From JAQBDA01 sp041301185 (GTDB taxonomy: Bacteria > Chloroflexota > Anaerolineae > Anaerolineales > UBA4823): 5,136 nt of DNA. The translations under genes and the position numbers were made by a program. The notes beneath the pieces are model-generated. The model was not told the origin of the DNA, searched no databases, and saw only the letters and a program-made list of their open reading frames with translations. The DNA lies in assembly GCA_041301185.1 (NCBI GenBank), contig JBFYSV010000072.1, positions 1-5,136 of the forward strand, written 5' to 3'. This document shows, in pieces, positions 5,018-5,136 of this stretch. Every line of letters starts with the position of its first letter. Positions within the stretch are counted from its first letter, which is position 1.

Positions 5018-5136
5018 CTAACCGATGGGCTGCCGGCCAGGTTTGAGTAATACACCTAGCAGGAGACCAAAAGCCATGGACATGGTGATCGTCACCCAGG
5101 GGTATCTGGCAGCCTTCTTGCCGAAGTCACCTGGAA
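5018..5136 (-). CDS. C-terminal end of a DUF883/ElaB/YqjD-like membrane-anchored protein (partial)
   Basis: The minus strand enters from the right edge and reads PGDFGKKAARYPWVTITM then SMAFGLLLGVLLKPGRQPIG and a TAG stop; 38 codons are visible and the start is outside the window. The arrangement, a basic stretch and Y-P-W followed by a short glycine-containing hydrophobic segment (GLLLGVLL) and a short basic tail, resembles the C-terminal anchor of the DUF883 (ElaB/YqjD) family, where the motif is typically V-R-E-N-P-W before a GLLLGLLL segment. Those proteins attach to the inner membrane by this end and some bind ribosomes in stationary phase in E. coli. The call rests on the tail only; another small membrane-anchored protein such as a YtxH-like one is possible. 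Two hairpins follow the stop. Confidence 0.6.
   Translation of the reverse strand, partial: PGDFGKKAARYPWVTITMSMAFGLLLGVLLKPGRQPIG

Overview
This is a bacterial window in which every gene I can support lies on the minus strand, so the transcription order runs from high to low coordinates. It reads as a cluster of small envelope and general-stress proteins around a pair of membrane transporters. The organism cannot be fixed from the sequence. GC content is near 50 percent, Shine-Dalgarno sites are clear, and the family mix (DUF883-like, Lmo0937-like, CsbD, two AI-2E permeases, GlsB/YeaQ, DUF5661-like) is seen in environmental bacteria. A Chloroflexota-type genome is my guess, at low confidence.

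Layout in transcription order: (1) the C-terminal end of a DUF883/ElaB/YqjD-like membrane-anchored protein enters at the right edge (5018-5136) and is followed by two hairpins (4967-4994 and a perfect 14-bp stem at 4924-4957). (2) A 54-residue Lmo0937-type two-helix membrane protein (4723-4887). (3) An intact CsbD family protein (4353-4571), followed by a bulged hairpin (4287-4329). (4) Two AI-2E family permeases (2946-4220 and 1705-2949) whose reading frames overlap by 4 bases, an evident operon. (5) An unrecognised 168-residue protein with one N-terminal membrane segment (1044-1550). (6) The decayed remains of a second csbD gene (696-897), carrying in-frame stops, frameshifts and an internal hairpin. 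(7) Just 13 bases further on, an intact GlsB/YeaQ/YmgE membrane protein (422-682). (8) A gene-free stretch of 305 bases with a strong RNA hairpin and a repeat copy. (9) The start of a DUF5661-like protein that leaves at the left edge (1-116).

The products are mostly small hydrophobic or hydrophilic proteins whose families are linked to osmotic, envelope or stationary-phase stress in other bacteria. The AI-2E permeases may move a small solute or, in some members, sodium ions. A joint stress role is an inference from the neighbourhood. The most notable observations are the csbD pseudogene abutting glsB, a 39-base element present upstream of both the csbD-remnant/glsB unit and the DUF5661-like gene, and a hairpin after glsB whose wobble pairs make it stable only as minus-strand RNA. 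I see no mobile element, CRISPR array, tRNA or rRNA.
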